The notes beneath the pieces were generated by a model that searched no databases, had not been told where the DNA came from, and worked only from the letters and a program-made list of their open reading frames with translations. A stretch of 39,474 bases of DNA from JAHRVQ01 sp047616645. GTDB lineage: Bacteria; Pseudomonadota; Gammaproteobacteria; Pseudomonadales; Azotimanducaceae. The position numbers and the translations under genes are program-made. The stretch covers positions 1 through 39,474 of the forward strand of contig JBLHIH010000023.1 of assembly GCA_047616645.1 (NCBI GenBank), read 5' to 3'. Shown one piece after another: positions 25,614-34,210 of this stretch. Within the stretch, counting starts at the first letter, position 1. Each line of letters starts with the position of its first letter.

Positions 25614-25651
25614 TATTGCACTCTTCGGTCTAAACGATTTTTATCTATATA

Positions 25652-25870
25652 ATGAGCAATGTTGAGCTCAGTGATTATAGGCTGCATTTATGCCAAATTT
25701 CAAAAGTATCTGATCGTGAACTTTTGGGTCAATGGTTTATTGGCATGCGCTTCACCGTCGATATAAGTGACAAGAAGCAGTGTGATTTTCTTTGGCTCAA
25801 TGTTTGCGAGGGACAAGTTTTGCAGACTATAGGGCCTGAAAATTTTGCCCCGATAACACTTCAATTTTGA
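25652..25870 (+). CDS. Hypothetical small protein
   Basis: 72 residues starting MSNVELSDYRLHLCQISKVS, divergent from the carboxylesterase gene. The composition looks protein-like and the last codons (NFAPITLQF) end cleanly, but there is no strong ribosome-binding site and no recognised family. It may be a gene or a chance frame. Confidence 0.3.
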   Translation: MSNVELSDYRLHLCQISKVSDRELLGQWFIGMRFTVDISDKKQCDFLWLNVCEGQVLQTIGPENFAPITLQF

Positions 25871-25970
25871 TCTTCACCAATTTGGTATACTGGCAACCAA
25901 CAAGCGCGTATTGTACTCCGCTATTTGTTCATAAACCGCTATTTGTTAATAAGCAACAGAGGAACCACCC

Positions 25971-27011
25971 ATGGCACTTCATTCTGTACTGGATCTTGCA
26001 CCCATTGTTCAAGGTAGCAATCCGACGGAAGCTTTACATCGCTCGCTGGATCTTGCGCAACATGCCGAAGGGTGGGGCTATAACCGTTATTGGGTTGCTG
26101 AACATCACAACATGCGCGGTATTGCTAGTTCTGCGACGGCGGTTGTTGTTGGACACCTTGCTGGAGGAACCTCTACCATTCGTGTTGGTTCAGGCGGCAT
26201 TATGTTGCCAAACCATGCGCCACTGATGATTGCTGAACAATTTGGCACGCTGGCGTCACTGTATCCCGATCGAATTGATCTGGGCTTAGGGCGTGCGCCC
26301 GGCACTGATCAAATCACCATGCAGGCACTACGGCGAACTCTGTCCGGCGATGTCGAGGACTTTCCCCGTGATGTCCTTGAACTGCAGCACTATCTGAAAG
26401 AAGCACAGCCGGGTCAGCGAGTGATTGCGACCCCTGGTGCTGGCACAAACGTGCCCATCTGGATTCTGGGCTCGTCACTATTCGGCGCGCAACTTGCCGC
26501 CATGTTAGGACTGCCATTCGCATTTGCCTCACACTTTGCTCCGTCTCACATGGACGCGGCGGTTGAGATATATCGCACGACGTTCAAGCCGTCAGAACAG
26601 CTGGAGAGGCCGCACCTGATGCTCGGTTTTAACATTTGTGCAGCACCAACTGATGAGGAAGCCGTTTTTTTGCGGTCTTCGTCGTTGCAATCATTTGTGA
26701 ATCTAAGGCGCGGTACGCCAGGGCAACTGCCGCCACCGGTTGAAGGTTATGAAGAAAGCCTGACGCCCAGTGAGCAACAGATGGTAGAAGATATTGGTCG
26801 TTGTTCAGCGGTAGGGTCACCACAAACTGTGGAAAACAAAGTAAGTCAATTTATTACCGAGACCGGCGCAGATGAACTGATGATCGTTTGTTCTGTTTTT
26901 GATCACAGCAAACGAATTCGGTCCTACGAGATTGCAGGCGAAATGTTTAATCGGCTACAGAACGAGAACCCAAGACAAGTTTCAGGGGGCACCGATAGCG
27001 TAGGGACCTAA
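25971..27011 (+). CDS. LLM-class flavin-dependent oxidoreductase
   Basis: 346 residues of the bacterial-luciferase-like monooxygenase superfamily, YhbW/MsnO8-type group. Typical blocks are LDLAPIVQGSNPTEAL (7-22), GYNRYWVAEHHNM (36-48), RVGSGGIMLPNHAPL (71-85), and PDRIDLGLGRAPGTD (about 99-113). It uses reduced FMN to oxidise an organic substrate that cannot be named here. The start has AGAGGA 7-8 nt upstream. A 12-bp direct repeat, CCGCTATTTGTT (25918-25929, 25936-25947), lies just before the gene. It appears monocistronic. Confidence 0.92.
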   Translation: MALHSVLDLAPIVQGSNPTEALHRSLDLAQHAEGWGYNRYWVAEHHNMRGIASSATAVVVGHLAGGTSTIRVGSGGIMLPNHAPLMIAEQFGTLASLYPDRIDLGLGRAPGTDQITMQALRRTLSGDVEDFPRDVLELQHYLKEAQPGQRVIATPGAGTNVPIWILGSSLFGAQLAAMLGLPFAFASHFAPSHMDAAVEIYRTTFKPSEQLERPHLMLGFNICAAPTDEEAVFLRSSSLQSFVNLRRGTPGQLPPPVEGYEESLTPSEQQMVEDIGRCSAVGSPQTVENKVSQFITETGADELMIVCSVFDHSKRIRSYEIAGEMFNRLQNENPRQVSGGTDSVGT

Positions 27012-27200
27012 CTAAAAGTTGTCTGGAAAAATGCAACGATGGTTTAGTAGGAATTCCTAGGGTTTTGCTGGCTTCAATAAGTTAACTTGGCCATACCGCG
27101 TGGAGGGGTGGCTGGCTAATTCAAGCTATTTTAGGATTGATTGGTTGCTGCGTGAGTCGCAGTCGCCAGTTATCGCTTTGCTTGTGTCGAAGCGGAATTA

Positions 27201-28034
27201 TCATTTCTTGGCTAGTTGATCTTCGTAGTGCTTGGAATGCATCGCGAGTTCTCCGACATAGTCGGCTATTTGCGAGGTCGCGTTGTCGGGTAGTTCGTGA
27301 AAATCGGAAATGTATTGCTCAGGAACAGACCGGAATGAAACACTAATCCGCCGAGGCTCGAAGTTTGCCAGTTCAGTATGAAGCTGTGGTTCACGACCGG
27401 TTCTTACTTGGGTAATACGATGATACAAACGGTCCTTGAAGTCGGGGCCGCTCAATATGGCCACTGACCTGTGTCTAGCCCACAGGCTTAGTTCGGGGTC
27501 GGCGCTACATTCTGGGTCTAAAAATTCGAGCAAACCAGGCTGGCCGATGGAAAACATGATGACGGGTCCTGGTTCCCCGTCGCGGTGCATTCTCAGTCGG
27601 GCATAGTCGCGGGGCTGCCCTTGGCCCATTTCACGCCCGTAGTAGTTGATGAGACAGGTGTTGGGCAATTCCGAAGTTTCATTGCCATGGTCATGGGAAG
27701 AGGCAATCACTTCAGCTAATCGGTCCAGGATGTTTTGCATTACCGAGGGAAAGGGTTCGCCTCGCAAACAGCGGTCGTTCAAGTGTTCCGGTTCGGAGTA
27801 GTAGCCCAAACAGGCAAATTGCCATGCGCCCAACCAATACACTGGCCGAGTTAGGCGGCGTTCGTGCTTAGCGCTACGCTGCTTGCTAGAACCACGAAAT
27901 CGTTGTTCCCAAAGCGGGCGTAAAGCGCCGAAGTAGTCGATCATCTCTTTCGCCTCTTCTGTGGAAATGAATTGCGGCAGATAGGAAAAACCGTTCTGCA
28001 ATATAGCTTGTCTGCCGTCCTCCACTTCAAACAT
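27201..28034 (-). CDS. AlkB-like 2OG-Fe(II) dioxygenase
   Basis: 277 residues. The AlkB pattern is visible: NTCLINYYGREMG (125-137), RLRMHRDGEPGPVIMFSIG (146-164) with iron ligands His150 and Asp152, His205 in RLYHRI, and Arg229 and Arg235 in RRISVSFR, the 2OG/substrate arginines. Residues 1-120 form an N-terminal extension without a known motif. The family removes alkyl groups from nucleic acid bases or proteins. E. coli AlkB is shorter (about 216), so this belongs to a diverged branch whose target is not known. It overlaps the upstream alpha/beta hydrolase gene by 8 nt, a sign of translational coupling. Confidence 0.85.
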   Translation of the reverse strand: MFEVEDGRQAILQNGFSYLPQFISTEEAKEMIDYFGALRPLWEQRFRGSSKQRSAKHERRLTRPVYWLGAWQFACLGYYSEPEHLNDRCLRGEPFPSVMQNILDRLAEVIASSHDHGNETSELPNTCLINYYGREMGQGQPRDYARLRMHRDGEPGPVIMFSIGQPGLLEFLDPECSADPELSLWARHRSVAILSGPDFKDRLYHRITQVRTGREPQLHTELANFEPRRISVSFRSVPEQYISDFHELPDNATSQIADYVGELAMHSKHYEDQLAKK

Positions 28035-28638
28035 TGCCGTTCCACTCTAAAGTTTGCCTGACAAATTCCAGGCTGCTGTTGGCGATTGACAGCAAATGCT
28101 CTTTTCGGCTCCACGGGGACTTCTGACGCGTTTCGAATCGATGATTCGCATCTTCAATCCATTGGAATCGCACGCAGTCAGGCAGACGCCGGTAGGCTTT
28201 TGCTTCGTGCTGGGTTCCGTGGGGATCTCGAGCGCCCTGAATAATGAGAGTCGGAATGTCATGGCCGACAAAAAGGTCGGTCCCCTTAAGCGCTTGGGGT
28301 TGGCTCGGCGGATGAAAGGGAAACCCCAAACAAAGCAATGCCGCGGGGCGTACCCGGGTGGCCACTTGCAAGGCAATGCGCGCTCCAAGGGAGAAGCCCC
28401 CAATCATAAGTTTGCTTCGTTCGTACTGATCGACTGCTGCTTCCATCTCTCGCACAAGCACGGAATCGTCTTCGTCTATAGTCAATTTCAGCGTGAGGAC
28501 TGAGAGCCCGCCAGCTTGCCAAAGAGGCCGAAGGTCCTTTAGCAGCGGGTCTTCGCCAGTTCCCTTTCGCGATTGTGGAAATCCCAAAAGAATTGTCGGC
28601 ATAGCAGGCTGGGAGAAAGTTGAGTTACGAGATGGCAT
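28027..28638 (-). CDS. Small alpha/beta hydrolase (KANL3/TEX30-like)
   Basis: 203 residues, a minimal alpha/beta hydrolase fold. Nucleophile elbow GGFSLGAR gives Ser83, acid Asp138 lies in QGARDPHG, and His166 lies in DANHRF. The layout and the LLCLGFPFHPPSQP strand-loop (101-114) resemble the KANL3/TEX30-type group sometimes annotated as dienelactone-hydrolase-like. The substrate is unknown. The 8-nt overlap with the AlkB-like gene indicates joint expression, so the two may act on the same molecule or in the same repair or modification step; that is inference. Confidence 0.85.
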   Translation of the reverse strand: MPSRNSTFSQPAMPTILLGFPQSRKGTGEDPLLKDLRPLWQAGGLSVLTLKLTIDEDDSVLVREMEAAVDQYERSKLMIGGFSLGARIALQVATRVRPAALLCLGFPFHPPSQPQALKGTDLFVGHDIPTLIIQGARDPHGTQHEAKAYRRLPDCVRFQWIEDANHRFETRQKSPWSRKEHLLSIANSSLEFVRQTLEWNGNV

Positions 28639-28774
28639 AGCAGGGGCTGTATTGTGATTCGTGGGTAAAACACATCCACTTCTGTAGTGTGGCCCGAAGC
28701 TGCTTTGGCGTCAGAGTCGCCGCTTCGGAGTCAGGCTGCTGAATGTGGCTTAGAATTTCGGCGCTAGAAGTCAT
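28625..28774 (-). CDS. Possible small leader gene of the AlkB-like operon
   Basis: 49 residues (MTSSAEILSHIQQPDSEAAT ... CYAIS) ending 14 nt inside the hydrolase gene. Overlap and strand fit an operon, but the ribosome-binding site is poor and no family is recognised. Confidence 0.3.
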   Translation of the reverse strand: MTSSAEILSHIQQPDSEAATLTPKQLRATLQKWMCFTHESQYSPCYAIS

Positions 28775-28945
28775 CGCGGAAGAGTACCACAGCCAGTTCT
28801 GTTGCAAAAACTTATCAGATAATCTAACGCTTTGAGCTGGTGGCGTCTTTCGGGCGATAGTGTCCTTCGCAATTATTCGTAACCGCTGCTGCCATTGCCA
28901 AATTAACAGCCAACAAGTGACAATGCTGCAATGAATAATCTAAAG

Positions 28946-29432
28946 ATGTACAAACGATACCAAATTCCGGGCTAGGCGTTTCCCCCAAACCATTCAATAT
29001 GCAGTGTGGCTCTATTTTCGGTTCAACCTTAGACGCCGCCGTGTACGGACCCTTCATTGAGGATTTACTCGCTCACCGCGGAATCATTGTGACGCAAGAA
29101 TCAATTCGTTTATGGTGTAATAAATTTGTATCGAAATATGCAGCCAGATTGCGTAGAAAACACCAAGGATATGGAGATACATTTTTCATTGATGAGGTTT
29201 TTATCAAGATTGACGGTAAGCACTGTTATCTCTGGCGAGCAGTTAATCAGGATGATGGGGACGTTGACGTTTTTCTTAGCTAGGCGCCCCGCAATCCAGG
29301 CGGGATGTGAAGGCTGCTAAGCCACTCTTTATTGTAATGATAAAGAAACACAAAGGTGAACCTCGGGAAATTATTACGGATAAGTTAAGAAGTTACCCGT
29401 GGCACATCGCGAGTTATTGGGGGCGCCTAGCT
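28946..29432 (+). pseudogene. IS6-family transposase remnant, copy 1
   Basis: From ATG 28946 the pieces MYKRYQIPG, RFPP, IEDLLAHRGIIVTQESIRLW, KHQGYGDTFFIDEVFIKIDG and LWRAVNQDDGDVDVFLS follow IS6/IS26 transposase order, including the first catalytic Asp in FIDEVF. Early stops and frameshifts break it. A TAG after VFLS is followed by KAAKP and KGEPREIITDKLRSY in the next frame, the second Asp region. The C-terminal part is lost. It aligns closely with copy 2 at 35079-35563, in the same orientation. Confidence 0.88.
29278..29432. repeat. 13-bp perfect inverted repeat inside IS6 copy 1
   Basis: AGCTAGGCGCCCC at 29278-29290 is mirrored by GGGGCGCCTAGCT at 29420-29432, enclosing 129 bp. The left arm creates the stop codon of the transposase frame. 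Copy 2 has degenerate arms at 35269-35282 and 35412-35424. Confidence 0.7.
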
Positions 29433-29531
29433 GGGCATGTGGTGGTCCGGCACATGGGGATTTAAGTCTATCGCTAGACAATACGGATCGTCTTGATTAA
29501 TATTCTTTAAAAACTATACGACGGTACGGCT

Positions 29532-30002
29532 ATGAAACTTAAAGTTAATGGTGTCGAGAAACAGATTGCCCCCGCTTGGCGCAACGAAAACCTGCTTACT
29601 GTTTTGCGCGAACATCTGGGCTTGTCGGGGTCGCGTTTTAGTTGCGGTATTGGTCAATGCGGCGCTTGTTTGGTGCATGTGGATGGCGCGCCTGTGACGA
29701 GTTGTTTGTTGCCGGTGTCAGCAGCTGTAGATAAGGATATTTTGACCATTGAAGGCCTTGTTGCCGAAGATGGCACTTTGCACCCACTGCAACAGGCCTG
29801 GATTGATGAACGCGTGCCCCAGTGTGGCTACTGCCAATCAGGGCAAATTATGCAGGCGCTGGCGTTATTACAAGCAACACCCAAACCTGACGATGCGGAT
29901 ATAGACCGTGCGATGAGCGGCAATTTATGTCGCTGCGGTACCTACGACCGGATTCGAAGATCCATCAAAAAAGCGGCCCTTACTATGGCGGAGGTAATTT
30001 AA
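29532..30002 (+). CDS. Molybdenum hydroxylase 2Fe-2S subunit (IorA-like)
   Basis: 156 residues. The plant-ferredoxin-type cluster uses Cys38, Cys43, Cys46 and Cys58; the second 2Fe-2S cluster of the xanthine-oxidase family uses Cys98, Cys101, Cys133 and Cys135 (CGYC...CRC). Size and arrangement fit the small subunit of isoquinoline 1-oxidoreductase or aldehyde-type enzymes, which passes electrons from the molybdenum centre. The stop overlaps the next gene's start by one base (TAATG), so the two are coupled. There is no FAD subunit gene, as expected for the two-subunit IorAB type. Confidence 0.93.
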   Translation: MKLKVNGVEKQIAPAWRNENLLTVLREHLGLSGSRFSCGIGQCGACLVHVDGAPVTSCLLPVSAAVDKDILTIEGLVAEDGTLHPLQQAWIDERVPQCGYCQSGQIMQALALLQATPKPDDADIDRAMSGNLCRCGTYDRIRRSIKKAALTMAEVI

Positions 30003-32197
30003 TGGTGCAGATTTCCCGTCGTAAGTTTCTTATCGCTACTGGCTGGGTTGCCGGTGGTGTGACCGCGCTTTATGCGCTGCGCAATCACGCAGTTTCTGTA
30101 GCGCCAACGATCATTTTCCCAAATGAAGAGTCTGCTGTGGCGTGGCTACAAATTCGCCCTGATGGTTCGTGCCATATGTTTTTTGCAAGGATGGACATGG
30201 GTCAGAATGCCAATACTGGCCTTGCGCAAATCGTTGCCGAAGAACTGAATATTGAAGTGAGCGAGATCAATGGTGTGCCGCCGAACACGAGTGATGTGCC
30301 GCCATTTTCGGTAACCGCTGGCAGTATGTCGTTGTCCGCATTTTCCCGCCCCACTGCCATTGCTGCTGCGACGTTGCGCGAGAGCATGAGGGCGCGCGCA
30401 GCAGCTAAGCTCGATATACCGTTGACTGCCGTCCTTGACGATGCCGGAGGTTTTCAGACCGCTGACCAACGTCGGCTGAGCTACGCTGATTTAGTTGACG
30501 AGGCTAACGTGCTGGTGGAATTTGACGACAGTAAACCTCCCGCGCCCCTTTACACATTTGATATCACGCGCACCAAGAAACAAGTCGGTCGAGATGTTCA
30601 ACCGCTGGGTATCCGTGCTCTGGTGACCGGCGGATCGGTGTATACCGCCGACGTGCCCATGCAAGACGTATTGTTTGGTCGTGCCATACAGCCGCCCGTA
30701 CGGAACGCGCGCTTAGCCTCGGTTGATACTTCTGGTGTTGCCGCTGTTCTGGGTGTTGTCGAATTGGTGCAAGACGGTGATTTTGTTGGCGTGGTTTGCA
30801 CAACGCCCAGCGCTGTGGATGCTGCTATGGCGCAAATCAACGTTGTATGGGAGCTTCAGCAACCGATAAACCAAGATGAAATTGATCGACTGGTGGATGT
30901 CGACATGGAAATGGCAGCGGGGGATTTGGAGCATATGTTGCAGGACCAAGAGCATCGCAAAGACGCTGATTGGGCGATTGATTTACGCTTTGACGTGCAG
31001 ACCCAAGCCCATGCCGCCCAAGAACCGCGCGCGGCGATCGCGCGATTTAATGACGACGGTGCAGATCATAAATTGGAAATTTGGACGGGCACCCAAGACC
31101 CATTCGCGATCAAGCGCTCTGCGGCCAGCGACACAGGTCTGTCGGAATCTGATGTGGTGGTTTATCCCCAGCGTTTAGGCGGCGGCTTTGGTAGTCGTGA
31201 GTATTATGAAGTGGAACGCGATGCCGTCAGGCTGGCCCGGGCAGTAAAGCGGCCGGTGAAAGTGCAATGGACGCGGAAAGACGAATTTACAACCAGTCGC
31301 AGTCGCCCAGCTTCAGCGCACCGGCTGCGCATTGCCGTTGATGAAAGCGGAAATTTGTCGGATTGGTGGTACGGTTATGTTAGCGGCCATGTTGTTTTTG
31401 CCCGTGAAAGATTGCCTAACTGGTTGCTGCCAGTGGCGCGTTTAGCCAAAGATATGGGTGTGGTCAAAGGCGCGATTGCACCTTATCCCGCGCCTCATCA
31501 ACGGGTGGAGTATAAAGACGTTGATTTACCCATCGACCTTGGTGTGTGGCGATCACTTAACGGCGCACCGTCGATATTTGCTATCGAATCCGCTATGGAT
31601 GAACTGGCCTTGCAACAAGGGTTAGATCCGGTTGATTTCAAACTAGCGCAAATGGCAGGTGCTCATCCACGCTTGCAGAGTTGTTTGGCCAGCGTTCGAG
31701 ATTTGGCGGCAAAAAGGATTCTGCCTGAAGGAGCTGGTTATGGTCGCGGTTTCGCCAGTGGCATTTACGACGTTCGCTGCTTCGTAGCTATCAGCGCTGA
31801 TATTTATATCGATGAACAAACGCAGAAAATTAAAGTGTTGCATATGTGCTGTGCTCAGGACGTTGGTATGGCGGTTAATCCGGGGCAATTGCGTGCGCAG
31901 ATTGAAAGTAATCTGACCTGGGGTATTGGTATGGCGCTGCTGGAGCGCTTTGAAGTTGCAGATGATGCTATTCAAAGCTCGAATTTTGACAATTATACTA
32001 TTCCCCGCATGGTCGATATGCCCAGCGTCGATATTGAAATTATCGACCAACCTGACATCCCACCTGCTGGTGCGGGAGAAGTGGCATTGATCGCCGGACC
32101 GCCGGCGATCGCCAACGCTATTCGTAATGCGAGTGGCTTTCGCGCGCTGCGGCTGCCGATCGCTTTCAGCGACATCGCTGGCGATTCAACGCGGTAA
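30002..32197 (+). CDS. Molybdenum hydroxylase large subunit, Tat-exported (IorB-like)
   Basis: 731 residues from ATG 30002, with GGAGG at 29990-29994. The N-terminus SRRKFLIATGWVAGGVTAL (5-23) is a twin-arginine signal, so the folded enzyme is exported or membrane-anchored on the periplasmic side, with the small subunit presumably carried along. Cofactor-binding blocks include GGGFGSREYYEVE and PVKVQWTRKDEF, and PAGAGEVALIAGPPA holds the conserved catalytic Glu693. Enzymes of this group hydroxylate N-heterocycles or oxidise aldehydes using water; the substrate is unknown. It is the second gene of an operon that may extend to the Dabb protein and the TetR gene. Cofactor maturation genes are absent from the window. 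Confidence 0.93.
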   Translation: MVQISRRKFLIATGWVAGGVTALYALRNHAVSVAPTIIFPNEESAVAWLQIRPDGSCHMFFARMDMGQNANTGLAQIVAEELNIEVSEINGVPPNTSDVPPFSVTAGSMSLSAFSRPTAIAAATLRESMRARAAAKLDIPLTAVLDDAGGFQTADQRRLSYADLVDEANVLVEFDDSKPPAPLYTFDITRTKKQVGRDVQPLGIRALVTGGSVYTADVPMQDVLFGRAIQPPVRNARLASVDTSGVAAVLGVVELVQDGDFVGVVCTTPSAVDAAMAQINVVWELQQPINQDEIDRLVDVDMEMAAGDLEHMLQDQEHRKDADWAIDLRFDVQTQAHAAQEPRAAIARFNDDGADHKLEIWTGTQDPFAIKRSAASDTGLSESDVVVYPQRLGGGFGSREYYEVERDAVRLARAVKRPVKVQWTRKDEFTTSRSRPASAHRLRIAVDESGNLSDWWYGYVSGHVVFARERLPNWLLPVARLAKDMGVVKGAIAPYPAPHQRVEYKDVDLPIDLGVWRSLNGAPSIFAIESAMDELALQQGLDPVDFKLAQMAGAHPRLQSCLASVRDLAAKRILPEGAGYGRGFASGIYDVRCFVAISADIYIDEQTQKIKVLHMCCAQDVGMAVNPGQLRAQIESNLTWGIGMALLERFEVADDAIQSSNFDNYTIPRMVDMPSVDIEIIDQPDIPPAGAGEVALIAGPPAIANAIRNASGFRALRLPIAFSDIAGDSTR

Positions 32198-32272
32198 GTT
32201 AGGATTTTCGAAACATAATGGGAAGAATTTTCTGCCCCGTTTATCATATAGTTTAAGAAAAGGAGCTTCGTA

Positions 32273-32671
32273 ATGAAATTAAGATATTCGTCCTTACAAC
32301 AAGTGCTGACGTTAAGTGTGCTGATCCTTGCGGCAACGGCGGTTACGCCACTTAAAGCCGCGCAGTTTGAAATTTATCATACTGTTATCTTCTGGCTGAA
32401 GCCTGATACTTCGATTGCTAAAATCAATGAAATCGTCGCTTCGGTGAAGGCACTTGAGCAATTGTCTATGGTGGAAAAAGTGATTGTGGGCACGCCGGTT
32501 ATGAATGAGCGCGAAGTGGTTGATGATAGTTTCAGTATAGCCTTCACTATGACGTTTAAAAGCGAGGCTGCGCTGGCAGCCTATAATGTTGATCCCCAGC
32601 ATAAAGCGTCTAGCAAGTTAACCATGGCGCATGTAACTCGCGGTGTGATTTACGATTACAGCAATAAGTAG
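32273..32671 (+). CDS. Exported Dabb (stress-responsive A/B barrel) protein
   Basis: 132 residues. The signal peptide (MKLRYSSLQQVLTLSVLILA, then ATAVTPLKA) is followed by a Dabb domain: YHTVIFWLKPDTSIAKI (about 35-51), VIVGTPVMNEREVVDDSFS (about 70-88), and MTFKSEAALAAYNVDPQHK (about 93-111). Dabb domains are small ferredoxin-like dimers, some with aldolase- or cyclase-like roles. AAGGAG lies 8 nt before ATG. Position 75 nt behind the molybdenum hydroxylase suggests a shared operon. Confidence 0.87.
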   Translation: MKLRYSSLQQVLTLSVLILAATAVTPLKAAQFEIYHTVIFWLKPDTSIAKINEIVASVKALEQLSMVEKVIVGTPVMNEREVVDDSFSIAFTMTFKSEAALAAYNVDPQHKASSKLTMAHVTRGVIYDYSNK

Positions 32672-32703
32672 CGATATCCAATTAGTGATTGAAGGGACCT
32701 GAC

Positions 32704-33282
32704 ATGAAGCCCAAATCAGACGCAAAGCGACGCAACGCGCGCTCTCATAAAGCAATTATTGAGGCCACGATTAAATTGCTCGGCTCTTCAGGCTATGTGG
32801 ATTTTTCGATAGAAAGAGTGGCCAGCGAGGCTGGGGTAGGTAAACAGACGATTTATCGATGGTGGTCGTCTCGGGCAGATTTGGTGCTCGAAGTTTGGAG
32901 CGATCGTTTGATGCCACCGTTAGCAGCCTATGATGGAAAAACGCCATTGGGTACTTATCTAGAAAAGTCGTTGCTGTCTTTTGGTCAGCTCATAGGTCGT
33001 ACGGATTGTCGGCAAGCCGCTATTTGCGTGCTCGCTGAAGCGCATAGAGATCCCCAGCTATACCTGCGCATGGAGGAGGCAATTTACGCACCGCGTATAA
33101 AATTGATTGGCGACGCCTTTCGCCATGCTCAAGAACACGATTTGTTCCCTGATCACTTCGATATCGATCTGCTGATAGACGCGCTCTACGGAGCGGTTTG
33201 GTACAAAGTTCTAATCCGCTTCGAAACAGTAACCAAGACTTATGTCAAAAAGCTGGTGGCGCAAACGCTGGGAAAAACCTAG
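32704..33282 (+). CDS. TetR/AcrR-family regulator
   Basis: 192 residues from ATG 32704 (GAAGGGA 7 nt upstream; a TTG 15 nt earlier lies before this site). The N-terminal helix-turn-helix reads IERVASEAGVGKQTIYRWW (about 35-53), a very typical TetR recognition unit, and the C-terminal part resembles the TetR_C_11-like ligand domain. It follows the Dabb gene by 32 nt and so probably belongs to the molybdenum hydroxylase operon and controls it. No palindromic operator stood out upstream of 29532. Confidence 0.9.
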   Translation: MKPKSDAKRRNARSHKAIIEATIKLLGSSGYVDFSIERVASEAGVGKQTIYRWWSSRADLVLEVWSDRLMPPLAAYDGKTPLGTYLEKSLLSFGQLIGRTDCRQAAICVLAEAHRDPQLYLRMEEAIYAPRIKLIGDAFRHAQEHDLFPDHFDIDLLIDALYGAVWYKVLIRFETVTKTYVKKLVAQTLGKT

Positions 33283-33398
33283 GGTGTAAGCGTAGGGTAA
33301 GCAATTTGGCTTGTGGACAGATGAAGCGAATTTCTGACAAAACAGGAGAGCGACAATGATGGGTAAAGCTACCTATTAGAGGTCGCCGCCCGGCGAAA

Positions 33399-34035
33399 AC
33401 GTTTGAGCAGGCGATTGAGGGTATAAGAAACCATATACGAGGACGTGCTCTAGGGGTGCAGTTCACGCTGGAAACAACGGGTAAGGTCGCCTGCTTTTCA
33501 CGATCTCTGGGTACCGAAGAGAGCACCTGTTACCCTCAAGGAAGTATTCTTTTTTTTTGCTTCTCTTCATGACATGCTAAAAGACGTGACGGGCAATAAA
33601 TGGGCGCCTTCAAGCGCCTCATTTACATTTAAAGACACCGGCTATAATGCGCATTTGAAAAATTACTTTGGGTGCTCGATTCAATTTGATGCTGAGCAGG
33701 ATGCGGTATTTTTCCCCAGCCGATTTCTTGTCCATGAACTGCTGTCGGAATACCTTACAAGTTTGCACTTAGATGATAAACCCGATTTCCAGGAAACAAT
33801 TAGATTGCTGATTCAGAAAAACCTCGTGCTGGGAAGGACAGACATCGAAGCATTAGCTCTAGGTCTGCCTTATAAACCGCGCACCATTCAGCGCAAGCTC
33901 AAGCAACTGGGAACAAGCTATAGCGAAGTACTTATTTCGCCATCCTCTGGCTGACTGAGAAACTGGCGATTGCTTTAAATACAGTGATTTCACTGAATGT
34001 CGTTAGCTTTTTAGGGTTTGAACCCTCTGGGTGTC
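33399..34035 (+). pseudogene. AraC-family regulator pseudogene
   Basis: Three frames together give an arabinose-binding-domain AraC protein. 33399-33572 encodes TFEQAIEGIRNHI and GVQFTLETTGKVACFSRS, then a stop. 33574-33954 encodes NYFGCSIQFDAEQDAVFFPS and ALGLPYKPRTIQRKLKQLG (first HTH). From 33951, another frame gives LTEKLAIALNTVISLNVVSF, then LGFEPSGCLEP (second HTH). At least two frameshifts and a missing 5' end make it non-functional. A T9 homopolymer near 33550, just before the first break, is a likely slippage site. Confidence 0.82.
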
Positions 34036-34200
34036 TTGAGCCTACGCTTGATCTATTGTTGTGGTCCTATATTCTTCTTTGGCTTGGCGGTGATCTTTAT
34101 TTGGTCCTATTCACTAACGCCAAAGCATCATGCCAGATTGAGAGAGAGGATTGAGAAGAAAGCCGCCAGAATTGCCGCTCGTGTTGAGACTGGAATCAAG
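34036..34200 (+). pseudogene. GPH/MelB-type sugar transporter 3' remnant
   Basis: The frame reads SLRLIYCCGPIFFFGLAVIF, then IWSYSLTPKHHARLRERIEK, a final membrane helix followed by the polar LT..RH..LR..L tail seen in GPH-family (MelB-like) symporters. It is fused directly to the end of the AraC remnant, implying a deletion that removed the body of the transporter gene. Confidence 0.6.
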
Positions 34201-34210
34201 TTAACTCTGG

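Noticed and set aside
28096..28503. 135-codon plus-strand frame
   Set aside because: Antisense to the alpha/beta hydrolase, which carries a full catalytic triad.
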